Below are positions 34,216 to 44,774 of a stretch of 64,000 nt of DNA, one piece after another. The stretch's first letter is position 1; the number at the start of each line of letters is the position of its first letter. The stretch comes from Reticulitermes speratus. Lineage: Eukaryota; Arthropoda; Insecta; Blattodea; Rhinotermitidae. The DNA is taken from contig JAJKFL010000011.1 in NCBI GenBank assembly GCA_021186555.1, positions 38,974,995-39,038,994 on the forward strand, written 5' to 3'. Made by a program: the position numbers and the translations under genes. The notes under the pieces were generated by a model. The model ran no database searches and was not told where the DNA came from. It saw only the letters and a list, made by a program, of their open reading frames with translations.

Positions 34216-34558
34216 CTGCGAGAAGCATACAAGACACGGAATTTAATCCTTGTCTCTCACGAACCGGGGTGAGGTTAGGAGATCGGTGAGGCCAGGACGT
34301 TCACCCCCGTCGGGCGAACCTTCGTTCGATCAAGTGCCTCATTGCGCAGGTGTGGGTAACGCTCTCCTACATGTACCGCCAATACCTGTAACCCTGTACA
34401 AATTGAAGGATCGAGTCTGAACGAAGTTTATTGCAAGATATTTGTAATGAAGTCCGACTGTCGTCTTGATGTGCGCAGATCAACAAATGGAGGACATACT
34501 CCAGTTGTGTAGGGTACGAAAAACACTTCTTGGTTTGCTGTTTACAACAACATGCGTT
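34216..34558. other. Unannotated spacer
   Basis: No gene recognised. A GC-rich stretch at 34260-34340 has no tRNA boxes that I can place. Confidence 0.5.
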
Positions 34559-34725
34559 TATTACGCCACATTGAGTGGTAGTTATGTACCGACGTTTCGG
34601 GATAACCAATCGATCGCATCTTCAAGGTCTACCGATAGGTTATGCCGAAACGCCGGTACATAACTACCACTCAACGCTGCGTAATATCTCAGAAGAGCGC
34701 AGATCTTATCTACATCGCGGTGGAA
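34559..34725. mobile_element. Palindromic MITE, family B
   Basis: Inverted arms GAGTGGTAGTTATGTACC and GGTACATAACTACCACTC surround the GACGTTTCGG and ATCTTCAAG signature. The right flank (AGAAGAGCGCAGATCT then CGCGGTGGAAGCC) matches the ends of the element at 50140-50385, so the two belong to one family and this copy has lost its outer left end. Confidence 0.8.
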
Positions 34726-35329
34726 GCCTGAAACATTCAAATTCTGTTACTGTTTCCTTCTTTCCAACACATGTTTGCAGTACCTAGTATTACTGTAATC
34801 ACCCTGTATATTTCATGTGTTCCCTTGTGATGCTTTACACACCCTGTAGCTTTGTACGAGCCTACGTTTTTAGATGCTATTGTAGCTTATACGAGAATTT
34901 TCATATGTCGTTTTAACATTCATTTCTGAGTTCCCAGTAAAGGCAGAACAAGTTCCTGGATTCAGGCAGCGATCCATCTACGCTCTGTGCACAGCCTCCT
35001 TGATTTAGCAGTTAGATGAATAAACTACAGCAACGTGTTATCTTATCCGAGTGCCATTTGGTGGAAATTCATCCCCCCGTAAAACTAATAAACCCCGCTA
35101 GATTTAGTGGAAACGAGCGTAGATGGCAGCACTGGGGATGCGATTGTCGTTAGGCAGACGTTATGATCTGAGACAAAATCACCTCGAGGTAACTGCGACA
35201 GTGCTGCTCTCTGGGGCCGTTACGTAGAAAGCATGCTACAGCTCCGTACACCGCAGTTAGAATGTCTCAGTACTTGCAGTGGAGTGCAAACTGTGGTCAG
35301 TGCCTCTAGGAGGGCACGACTTGATATAT
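34726..35329. other. Unannotated spacer
   Basis: About 600 bp without recognised features. Confidence 0.5.
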
Positions 35330-35739
35330 GAGAACTAATTGTCTTTTGGACTTTGTCCATCGTCCTGGATAAGTTATAAATATGTAAAAACCGATACGTT
35401 TCGGAAGACGGTTCTTCTTCCGTCTTCAGGTGATGTCAGGGGAGACACCATATCGGATGGGTCCTTTAGACCGAGCTATTCTTAATCACTGAACCTATTT
35501 TTATATATTTTTATATATTTCTATATATTTTTATATATTTTTATATATTTTTGTATATTTTTATATATTTCTATATATTTTTATATATTTCTATATATTT
35601 TTATATATTTTTATATATTTTTGTATATTTTTATATATATTTATATATTTTTATATATTTTTATATATTTCTATATATTTTTATATATTTTTGTATGTTA
35701 TCCAGGAAGATGGACGAAGTCCAAAATACAATTGGTTCT
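35330..35739. mobile_element. Palindromic MITE, family C, with expanded TATATTTT tract
   Basis: Ends GAGAACTAATTGTCTTTTGG and, inverted, CCAAAATACAATTGGTTCTC. The left half has GGACTTTGTCCATC, CGTTTCGGAAGAC and TCTTCCGTCTTCAGG. The right half is a 10-bp AT microsatellite (ATTTTTATAT, about 22 copies, 35490-35695) that in the sister copy at 37042-37251 is only a few units long. So the size difference is from microsatellite growth inside the element. Confidence 0.88.
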
Positions 35740-36105
35740 CAATGTTATAAACCATAAACCATCGTCAGAACCATTTAGAATTCATTTGATATCTGAGGTT
35801 TCCGAAGAGTTTATATTCAGCTTGTTACGTTGAGTAGCATGGTTATTGATTGGCGACGTTTCGAATAAATATGTCACTTTCATTATAAAGGGCTGAGGAG
35901 TCTTATAAGAAGCCGTTGAAGTTGAATATAGCAGGTTCTTTTGAAACGTCGGGAATCAATAACACTGATACTCGGCATTACAACCCAGAAGAAATTAATC
36001 CTCAAGTCATATACAGGGTGACACGTCTTTGTGCTGTAAACATGCAAATAACATTGTGAAATGAAACTTACAGAGAATTTAAAGTGACTTAACGTAAAGC
36101 ATTGT
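35740..36105. other. Unannotated spacer with MITE-like signatures
   Basis: GGCGACGTTTCGAAT (about 35852) and TTTTGAAACGTCGGG (about 35939) face each other in inverted orientation, suggesting a further decayed palindromic element. I cannot fix its ends. Confidence 0.45.
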
Positions 36106-36391
36106 AATGTGATAAACTTTGTGGTAATTATATCGTGCATTTTCAATTACGATATGTTCAATAAACACCAAATAATGCACATAAAATTTGTTCAAAATAG
36201 TTTATTATTAAAATTCCCCTGTACGTATTTCGATGGTTTACGACCCACTGAAGATGGTGGTTTAAACCACCGAAATACGTACAGGGGAATTTTAATAATA
36301 AATTATTGTGAACAAATTTTATGTGCATTAGTTGGTGTTTATTGAACATATCGTAATGTGATATATTTAGTGGTAATTATATCGTGTATTT
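36106..36391. mobile_element. Near-perfect palindromic element with 37-bp direct flanks
   Basis: The palindrome spans 36147-36354: TACGATATGTTCAATAAACA at the left pairs with TGTTTATTGAACATATCGTA at the right, and the arms continue through TTTTAATAATAAA and CCCCTGTACGTATTTCG towards the centre. Outside it, AATGTGATAAACTTTGTGG at 36106 and AATGTGATATATTTAGTGG at 36355 begin imperfect 37-bp direct repeats, too long for a usual MITE target duplication. The arms are almost identical, so it is young or kept alike by conversion. Confidence 0.85.
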
Positions 36392-36484
36392 GTGTTTGAA
36401 CACACAACAGATACACTACTATTATACATTTTTGTATTTACAATACAATCGCTGTGAAACAGTCCGACATGTTTAAATCTCTTC

Positions 36485-36890
36485 TTGGGATGATCTGTAC
36501 TGATCACCAAATATTATTCTGGTGATCAAATCAAGAAGAATGAGATGGGCGGGGTATGTAGCACGTATGGGGGGAGGAGAGAGTTGCATACAGGATTTTG
36601 GTGGGGAGACCTGAGGGAAGGAGACCACTTGGAAGACCCAGGCGTAGATGGGAGGATAATATTGAAATGGATCTTCAAGAAGTTGGATGGGGGGCATGGA
36701 CTGGATTGATATGGCTCAGGATAGGGACAGGTGGCGGGCTGTTGTGAGTGCGGTAATGAACCTTCGGGTTCCATAAAACGCGGGGAATTTCTTGACTAGC
36801 TGACGACCTGTTAGCTTCTCAAGAAGGACTGTGCTACATGGAGTTAGTTAGTTAGTTAGTTAGTTAGTTTAGTTAGTTGAGCCCATCATC
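36485..36890 (+). mobile_element. LINE 3' end, family L-A, with TTAG tail
   Basis: Encodes a broken form of the reverse-transcriptase C-terminus (motifs [52 protein letters not shown] then TAA), followed by a short 3' UTR (GCGGGGAATTTCTTGACTAG to AGAAGGACTGTGCTACATGG) and a GTTA/TTAG microsatellite tail at 36843-36880. A frameshift near the middle breaks the frame. It is truncated at the 5' end, as usual for LINE insertions. The 5' junction is near TGATCTGTACTGATCACC. Confidence 0.88.
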
Positions 36891-37041
36891 AGGGACTTTT
36901 TTAAAATCATAAATTATACATTACAAACTAACAATATAGGTATATATTAACAGACAACTTCCGGTACACAGTGGAGGGAGGACCCAACAGAAAGACAGCC
37001 TACAGCTGTAACCTTTATACAGTTTGTACTTTTAATGTGTA

Positions 37042-37251
37042 CCTATATTGTTATTGAGAACCAATTGTCTTATGGACTTTGTCCATCTAATCTCAATCAC
37101 TGATTGAGATTAGCCCAGTCTAAAGGACCCATCTGAATAGGTGTCTCCCCTCCCTTCACCTGAAGACGGAAGAAGAACCAGCTTCCGAAACGTCGTGATT
37201 TTATATTTTTATATATTTTATCCGTACGATGGACAAAGTCCAGAAGACAAT
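37042..37251. mobile_element. Palindromic MITE, family C, compact copy
   Basis: Ends TGAGAACCAATTGTCTTATG and, inverted, AGAAGACAATTGGTTCTGA. It contains CACCTGAAGACGGAAGAAG and CTTCCGAAACGTCG, i.e. the inner signature in the opposite orientation to 35330-35739. The AT tract is short. The 36890-37040 flank upstream holds nothing recognised. Confidence 0.85.
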
Positions 37252-38602
37252 TGGTTCTGAATGTTATGTACCGTCTTAGAACTTTTTATAATGCCATGTA
37301 TAGTATCGTGTTTTTCCTGAAGATGACTGTACGTGCTCTAAATATGTGCAATGTAAATACATTTCGCCCCTTTTTGTAAAAAAGGGCTAACTCCTTATTT
37401 GATATACGGTGGATTGTCCCCTTTTTTACAAAATTAGGGGCGATTTACAGTACAGTTGTACCGAGGGATGTTCAGTCTTATATACAATATACGTTATATG
37501 TCATATAGGCTTATAACCTTTTTACTTAAAAACAGTAAATCGCTTATTTTTTGAACGCTGCTTGTAGCATACTGTGTTTAATATAGCCAGCTCTTCACAG
37601 AAGTTAAGCTGAAATTGGATTCTGCAAAATTCTTCTTCAGACATGGATGAAGTATTGGTAAACAGAGTAGCAGTGAGGGTCTTTGAGGTAGAATTTAATT
37701 TAAACATAGACTAAGTCACCGTTAAGCCCTTTGTGCAGCTGCAGAAGATGGAGTAAGCAGCTTCCCGAATAACAAGCAGTAGAACTTCGAAGCTTACAGT
37801 TGGCTAATTGAGAAAGTAAGCCAATTCGATACGAATGTTGTACCGGGTGTTCCACGCATTACCTGCTTTACTAATGATGCTGTATTGAAACGTAATGTAT
37901 GTAAATACATAATTATACAGGTTTTTGACTTAATTCTGTTTCTACAAAAAGAAAAGAGTATACTTATAAAAGAACAGTGCTCTCTGTGAGCCAGTTGACC
38001 TATTTTCTCGAAACGTCTTATAAATTTATATCTGGAAACCTTAAATTTCCAAAACCATTAATACTAACATGGCGGAGGGCGAATTTATAAAGGAGTGAGA
38101 TTAACTTCACATGCCGAAGTATCCTGAAGGTAAATAGGCTTATGATAATAGGCTTATGATAATAGGTCTTTGGTAAAATATACAATTATTTTTTTTTTGC
38201 AAAGATTTGTGGGCCTTCCGAAAAATTTCTTTAACTTTTGGTTTGCTACCGTTAACTAATAAATGATTCGAGATAAGCATGTGACACATGGTAGGGTGAC
38301 GCCGTGTTTATTCGTATATATATATTCCAGCGTTTTGCAAGGACCATTTACATCTAACGGGGATTCCGAGACTAGCTTTAGACAAATCTACACGGATTCA
38401 TATGCTAAAACACTGGAATCTTCTGGAAACAGGGACGTTACTCTTATTGGTGTCTATAGGATGTACTATGTACTATCCTTAAACAAGAGATGAACTGTGA
38501 CATTTACTAGAAGCATATTATATGCCGCACTTAACTTTGAAAAGACCAGTGGTTACTATATGTACCGCCATGTTTAACATTCAACAATTCTACGTTCTGC
38601 CC
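37252..38602. other. Unannotated spacer with one small palindrome
   Basis: At 37368-37443 CGCCCCTTTTTGTAAAAAAG faces TTTTTTACAAAATTAGGGGC, a 20-bp class inverted repeat with a short loop. Otherwise unique AT-rich sequence without a recognisable gene. Confidence 0.55.
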
Positions 38603-40997
38603 ACACAGTGTATTTATGTGTTTTGTGTGGATCTCAGAACAAACAGCGATTATTTCACTGTACAACATTAACTGACTGGTTTGTATAACTGAGACGGAGT
38701 GTGTTTACTGCGCGGTACGGACTGTATTTATGTGTTTTGTGTGGATCTCAGAACAAACAGCGATTATTTCACTGTACAACATTAACTGACTGGTTTGTAT
38801 AACTGAGACGGAGTGTTTACTGCGCGGTACGGACTGTATTTATGTGTTTTGTGTGTATCTCAGAACAAACAGCGATTATTTCACTGTACAACATTAACTG
38901 ACTGGTTTGTATAACTGAGACGGAGTGTTTGTACTTTGGGGCGAATCGACGGACTGTAATTATGTGTTTTTGTGGTGGTCTCAGACAAACATCGATTATT
39001 TCACTGTACAACATTAAACTGACTGGTTTTATAACTGAGACGAGAGGTGTGTTTACTGCGCGGTACGGACTGTATTTATGTGTTTTGTGTGGATCTCAGA
39101 AAAAACATCGATTATTTCACTGTACAGCATTAACTTACTGTTTGTATAACTGAGACGGAGTGTGTTTACTGCGCGGTACGGACTGTATTTATGTGTTTTG
39201 TGTGGATCTCAGAAAAAACATCGATTATTTCACTGTACAGCATTAACTTACTGTTTGTATAACTGAGACGGAGTGTGTTTACTGCGCGGTACGGACTGTA
39301 TTTATGTGTTTTGTGTGGATCTCAGAAAAAACATCGATTATTTCACTGTACAGCATTAACTTACTGTTTGTATAACTGAGACGGAGTGTGTTTACTGCGC
39401 GGTACGGACTGTATTTATGTGTTTTGTGTGGATCTCAGAAAAAACATCGATTATTTCACTGTACAGCATTAACTTACTGTTTGTATAACTGAGACGGAGT
39501 GTGTTTACTGCGCGGTACGGACTGTATTTATGTGTTTTGTGTGGATCTCAGAAAAAACATCGATTATTTCACTGTACAGCATTAACTTACTGTTTGTATA
39601 ACTGAGACGGAGTGTGTTTACTGCGCGGTACGGACTGTATTTATGTGTTTTGTGTGGATCTCAGAAAAAACATCGATTATTTCACTGTACAGCATTAACT
39701 TACTGTTTGTATAACTGAGACGGAGTGTGTTTACTGCGCGGTACGGACTGTATTTATGTGTTTTGTGTGGATCTCATAACAAACAGCGATTATTTCACTG
39801 TACAACATTAACTGACTGGTTTGTATAACTGAGACGGAGTGTGTTTACTGCGCGGTACGGACTGTATTTATGTGTTTTGTGTGGATCTCATAACAAACAG
39901 CGATTATTTCACTGTACAGCATTAACTGACTGGTTTGTATAACTGAGACGGAGTGTGTTTACTGCGCGGTACGGACTGTATTTATGTGTTTTGTGTGGAT
40001 CTCAGAACAAACAGCGATTATTTCACTGTACAACATTAACTGACTGGTTTGTATAACTGAGACGGAGTGTTTACTGCGCGGTACGGACTGTATTTATGTG
40101 TTTTGTGTGGATCTCAGAACAAACAGCGATTATTTCACTGTACAACATTAACTGACTGTTTTGTATAACTGAGACGGAGTGTGTTTACTGCGCGGTACGG
40201 ACTGTATTTATGTGTTTTGTGTGGATCTCAGAACAAACAGCGATTATTTCACTGTACAACATTAACTGACTGGTTTGTATAACTGAGACGGAGTGTGTTT
40301 ACTGCGCGGTACGGACTGTATTTATGTGTTTTGTGTGGATCTCAGAACAAACAGCGATTATTTCACTGTACAGCATTAACTGACTGGTTTGTATAACTGA
40401 GACGGAGTGTGTTTACTGCGCGGTACGGACTGTATTTATGTGTTTTGTGTGGATCTCATAACAAACAGCGATTATTTCACTGTACAGCATTAACTGACTG
40501 GTTTGTATAACTGAGACGGAGTGTGTTTACTGCGCGGTACGGACTGTATTTATGTGTTTTGTGTGGATCTCATAACAAACAGCGATTATTTCACTGTACA
40601 GCATTAACTGACTGGTTTGTATAACTGAGACGGAGTGTGTTTACTGCGCGGTACGGACTGTATTTATGTGTTTTGTGTGGATCTCAGAACAAACAGCGAT
40701 TATTTCACTGTACAACATTAACTGACTGGTTTGTATAACTGAGACGGAGTGTTTACTGCGCGGTACGGACTGTATTTATGTGTTTTGTGTGGATCTCAGA
40801 ACAAACAGCGATTATTTCACTGTACAACATTAACTGACTGTTTTGTATAACTGAGACGGAGTGTGTTTACTGCGCGGTACGGACTGTATTTATGTGTTTT
40901 GTGTGGATCTCAGAACAAACAGCGATTATTTCACTGTACAACATTAACTGACTGGTTTGTATAACTGAGACGGAGTGTGTTTACTGCGCGGTACGAG
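38603..40997 (-). repeat. 114-bp satellite, array 3, inverted, about 21 units
   Basis: Reverse complement of the family at 29345 and 33668 (anchors CAAACAGCGATTATTTCAC and GTTTACTGCGCGGTACGGAC). About 7 consecutive units at 39060-39730 share CAGAAAAAACATCG, and a block of about 682 bp (six units, marked by GACTGTTTTGTATAAC at 40154 and 40836) is duplicated. The right end again shows the special junction GCGCGGTACGAGCTG at 40997, the same end type as arrays 1 and 2. Confidence 0.96.
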
Positions 40998-41917
40998 CTG
41001 CGTCTTTAACTATAGTTCGGGTTAAATCAAGTCTGCAGTGGTTTAATGGACATTTTGCACAGTAATGGATCGTTATTTTTTACAATTATTGGTTTGTAGC
41101 TGTTTCTAACCTCACTGTATAGACTGAACCGTTTGCAGGGAATTTATGGTCTCATAAATTTTTGTTGCTTCTAAAGATGCAAATTGTTTATTACAGAGTA
41201 ATGCGTTTAATGCCATACACAAATAAAAACCTGTAATTCTATGTCATTGAATGTAATGTATAAGTAATGGGCCACAAGTTACGATGGTTTTCCATTTTTC
41301 CTAATACGTGTGTTACACCTTCGTGCTGCGTTTTAAAAATATAACGTAATTTTTGGGGACACCCTTTAAAGTTTCTCACCTATAAATGCGTTTTCTGTGC
41401 AAAGCGTGAGTTTATTTTGCACATTTTGCAGAGTAATTGAGGATGTGAGGAAAATCATTTGGAAGAAGAAGGACAGACAGAGCGATAAGAGAGGGCAGAA
41501 GAGAGTAAAGCAATCGGAGAGAGTATGAGTGCTGTAGTGTAGAAAATTTAATCTGCTTAGTAAATAAATTTCAGTTCGAGATAAAGTTTTGAGAAGTTCT
41601 GAAACGAAAATACTGGAAATTTACATTAATATGTAATCTGTTTTCGCAGCGCGTGCACGCCGACACGCATTGCGTAGAAAAAAAAATGAGATATAAAAAA
41701 GTAACCCTTGCAATGTTGCAATTCCGCTGTAAAGAGCTAAGCCTTTGAGACACGAAATAATGTAAACAGTATTTAAAACCCTCAAAAAACACGTTGCTCT
41801 TCCATTACAAAAACCAACAGGATAATGATGTTGAGGGATATAATATTGTAATATAGAGTGTGGTAAAATGGAGAGTTTTTTAAGTGTTGAAGCAAGTGTT
41901 ACAGTGTTGCAAGTGTT
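40998..41917. other. Unannotated spacer
   Basis: About 0.9 kb of unique sequence, AT-rich, no recognised gene. Confidence 0.5.
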
Positions 41918-42345
41918 ACGTCGCCCTCGGTGGACTAGTGGTTAGCGTGCTCGCCACTGGACCCAAGGTTCGCGGGTTCGATCCCGACCGAGGTCGATGG
42001 ATTTTTAAGAGTGATAAAAGTCCGGAGCACCACTTTCTTCGGAGGGGAAGTAAAGCCGTCGGTCCCATGTCGTAGATTTACCTTAGAAGAACCTTACGGC
42101 ATGAATAGAACTAGTAGTGTCCGTAAGCAAAAAATTCAAGCGGCCATTTCTCACCCAAGTCTCCTGACTGCCAGATGGCTCTGGCAGTCTTATCAGGATC
42201 GAGCAAAAACTTGTGCGGTCAGTGAGCCGGTCACTCACTAAAGAATGCACACTTACCGACCAGGAAACGTTCGGGATGAAATCCCAAAAGAAGGAGGCTT
42301 TGGCCCACCTCGGGCTGTAACGCCATGGAAGAAGAAGAAGAAGCA
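41918..42345 (+). mobile_element. Full-length tRNA-derived SINE, family S1, with 15-bp target duplication
   Basis: Perfect 15-bp direct repeats AGTGTTGCAAGTGTT lie at 41903-41917 and 42346-42360. The head folds as a tRNA: CCTCGG and CCGAGG acceptor halves, A box TGGACTAGTGGTTAGCG, B box GGGTTCGATCCC. The body runs through CTTCGGAGGGGAAGTAAAGC and CCAGATGGCTCTGGCAGTC to a GAA-repeat tail. A 5'-truncated sister copy is at 55115-55436. The perfect target duplication implies a young insertion. Confidence 0.95.
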
Positions 42346-42841
42346 AGTGTTGCAAGTGTTTGGGTGCGTTCGAAAACACGATGTATCGGAGAATATTTTG
42401 AATCCAAGGGCCAAGAAGTGATAAGAGAATGGAGGAAAATGCATAATGAGCAGCTTTATATTTTATAGTCTTAGTCGAATACTGTTAGGGGATGAGACGT
42501 ATGGGCATGTAGCAGGAACGGGAAGGGCTTAAAAATGCATATTTGATTCGAAGAAAAATTAAGTGCGACTTGTGAGATCGTATTTGGAGACAGCAAGATA
42601 GCGTAAAAATGGTTCTTTAAAAACAGGTTATGAAAATACGCATCCGATTTACGTGATTATTACCATAGACTAGTCTGGAAAGTGGCATTGCTTATTTTAG
42701 TACTGTTGGAAATAACCGACGTTTCGGAGGAACGGTGTCTCCTAAACGTCGATAGATGTGTACAAGACTACACAGCGTCATGTATCAAAGGCTGACTTTT
42801 ACAGTCACAATGTGACAACCTGAAATCTCGCTCATGTTAGT
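42346..42841. other. Spacer with one MITE-like arm
   Basis: Near 42716-42760 ACCGACGTTTCGGAGG faces CTCCTAAACGTCG, the same signature as the palindromic MITEs, with short arms only. No gene recognised. Confidence 0.45.
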
Positions 42842-42970
42842 GTCCAGCGGCGGGCTTTTGTGAAGACGGCGATGAACCTTCGGGATATACGTATAAGAAG
42901 ATGTAATCCGTTAGCCATTTCGACGACTGTCAGCTTCTCAAGAATTGCTGCCATGACGCTACATGATAGC
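42842..42970 (+). mobile_element. Decayed LINE family L-A tail fragment
   Basis: GGCGGGCTTTTGTGAAG, ATGAACCTTCGGG and CAGCTTCTCAAGAA line up in order with the end of the coding region and 3' UTR of 36485-36890. The tail repeat is lost and many substitutions are present, so this copy is old. Confidence 0.65.
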
Positions 42971-43479
42971 TCGCAGAGAAAGAATTTGACCTATTCGTGC
43001 CCAGAAAACTTACTGTTGGTGTCGGAGACGTCGCGTCTGTTTTAATGCGTCTTTCGCTTCTTCCCACTGTTCGTCATGTGACCATAAAAACCTTAAATCA
43101 AAATTCACGCACAGCTCTAACCAGACACGAACACAACAGAAAAAAACTGTATTGACTCTCACGCACAAGACACAACTGCACTTCTGCTGAAAGTATTTTA
43201 ATTCAAATATACCGTTCATTGGTCATAAATAATTAACGGCCTGACCTCCAAATTCTAGTATTACCAAGTCAGAGTTGTTCTCGTGAGTCGATGACAGTAC
43301 CTTTAGGTTTAGACGAGGCAGACAAAAAGAGCTTCTAGTTGGGCAGTTTGAAATTTGAAATTCAATGTCTGACCAGACGTAAGGCTAGCCACTTGCAAAG
43401 CAATTGAACGCGATGAAGACTTTGCAATGAAGGCCAGCCCGAGCTGTATGATTTATCGGCTTGCCTCACATGTCAGTGA
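42971..43479. other. Unannotated spacer
   Basis: Unique sequence leading into the 28-bp array; nothing recognised. Confidence 0.5.
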
Positions 43480-43815
43480 GTGTCAGAGGTTATCTGGTTT
43501 GTTCTTTCTTTCAGAGGTTATCTGGTTTGTTCTTTCTTTCAGAGGTTATCTGGTTTGTTCTTTCTTTCAGAGGTTATCTGGTTTGTTCTTTCTTTCAGAG
43601 GTTATCTGGTTTGTTCTTTCTTTCAGAGGTTATCTGGTTTGTTCTTTCTTTCAGAGGTTATCTGGTTTGTTCTTTCTTTCAGAGGTTATCTGGTTTGTTC
43701 TTTCTTTCAGAGGTTATCTGGTTTGTTCTTTCTTTCAGAGGTTATCTGGTTTGTTCTTTCTTTCAGAGGTTATCTGGTTTGTTCTTTCTTTCAGAGGTTA
43801 TCTGGTTTGTTCCTT
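43480..43815 (+). repeat. 28-bp minisatellite, about 12 identical units
   Basis: AGAGGTTATCTGGTTTGTTC followed by TTTCTTTC repeats with no change seen between units. Since 28 is not a multiple of three, all three frames read the same peptide cycle and stay open for about 130 residues, which is a by-product and not a gene. Perfect identity implies a very recent expansion. Confidence 0.96.
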
Positions 43816-43904
43816 GTTTCGGTCTCTGTGATCTCCGATTGCTTCATTCTTTCCTTAACGACTATTCACCTTAACACATTTACGTAGCTTATGATAAAAA
43901 TGGC

Positions 43905-44180
43905 AGCCGGAATAGCTCAGTCGGTATAGCGACTCGCTAAGAGATGGACGGTCCGGGGATCGAATCCCGGTGGTGGCGAGATTTTCAGCACCTGTCCAGA
44001 TCGGCCATGGGGCCCACCCAGCCTCCTGTACAATGGATACCGGGTCTATCTTGGGGGTAAAGCGGCCGGGGTGTGGCGTTGACCACCCACCCGCATCTAG
44101 TGCCGAGGTTAAGGAAAGAGTAGAGCTACACCTCTACTCCCCCCTAAGCCTTCATGAGCTGTTCTAGGGTGAACTTTACA
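43905..44180 (+). mobile_element. tRNA-derived SINE, family S2, well preserved
   Basis: A box TAGCTCAGTCGGTATAGCG and B box GGGGATCGAATCCCGGTG; the body has GGGGCCCACCCAGCCTCCTG and a 3' region with GAGCTACACCTCTACTCC, ending AGCCTTCATGAGCTG. It is immediately followed by a second, more decayed member. Confidence 0.88.
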
Positions 44181-44187
44181 ATGAAAA

Positions 44188-44415
44188 TGTCAGCCGGAAT
44201 AGCTGAGTTGGCATAGTGACTACTCTAGGGGCTTTACGATCTAGAAGTATATCAGTTCCCGGTAGGGGTAAGACATTTTTGTCTTCTCAAAAGCGTCAGC
44301 ACCGGATTTTGGGGTCAACATAACGGCCACTGGTGCATGAAGCTGACCAATCGCCCCTTGTAATTTCGAGGTTAAGAATGTGTGGAGCTATATGTTCACT
44401 CCTCCATACGCTTTG
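44188..44415 (+). mobile_element. Decayed SINE, family S2, tandem to the previous copy
   Basis: Starts CAGCCGGAATAGCTGAGTTG, the same beginning as the copy at 43905, and ends near CACTCCTCCATACGCTTTG. The spacing AATGAAAATG between copies resembles the ATAAAAATGG just before the first, so the second may have inserted at the A-rich tail of the first or both arose by a local duplication. Confidence 0.75.
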
Positions 44416-44774
44416 CTGCCGTGCGTAGGAACATCTTTAGTTCTGCAATTGGATAACATGTTTATGAATGTTCAGGACGTAAGTGTGTAAACTTGATATA
44501 ATTTTGCATTAGAATTAGAATTGGAAATTACGGGTACTGAGCAACGAAACACGGTAGCGTGCCGGAGAGTCGAACCTCCTGTCTTCGGGATGTGAGTCTT
44601 ATAGCGTTTCCGTACCACAAAACAGGTAGTTGATATGGAGACAAATTCGGGTCTCACTTGGTACTGTGGCCTACCGGTTCACATAACGTTCAGTCACGTT
44701 CTGTGTCCATTTGGAATGACACAGCGGAGTTTACTGTCAGGTAGGAACTGAATCTTTATGTATTACTGACGTGC
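44416..44774. other. Unannotated spacer with a tRNA-like B box on the minus strand
   Basis: Minus strand GGAGGTTCGACTCTCCGG at about 44560-44578 resembles a T-arm, but no convincing A box or acceptor stem pairs with it. Confidence 0.35.

Noticed and set aside
36843-36880. Telomeric repeat (insect TTAGG)
   Set aside because: The unit is the 4-base TTAG/GTTA and it sits at the 3' end of a LINE fragment, as at several other loci here.
43427-43887. Three overlapping 134-137 codon frames
   Set aside because: The 28-bp unit gives the same peptide cycle in all frames; there is no start context or domain.
43905-43990. Genuine tRNA gene
   Set aside because: A and B boxes are good, but the sequence continues into a SINE body shared with other loci and the acceptor stem does not close cleanly.
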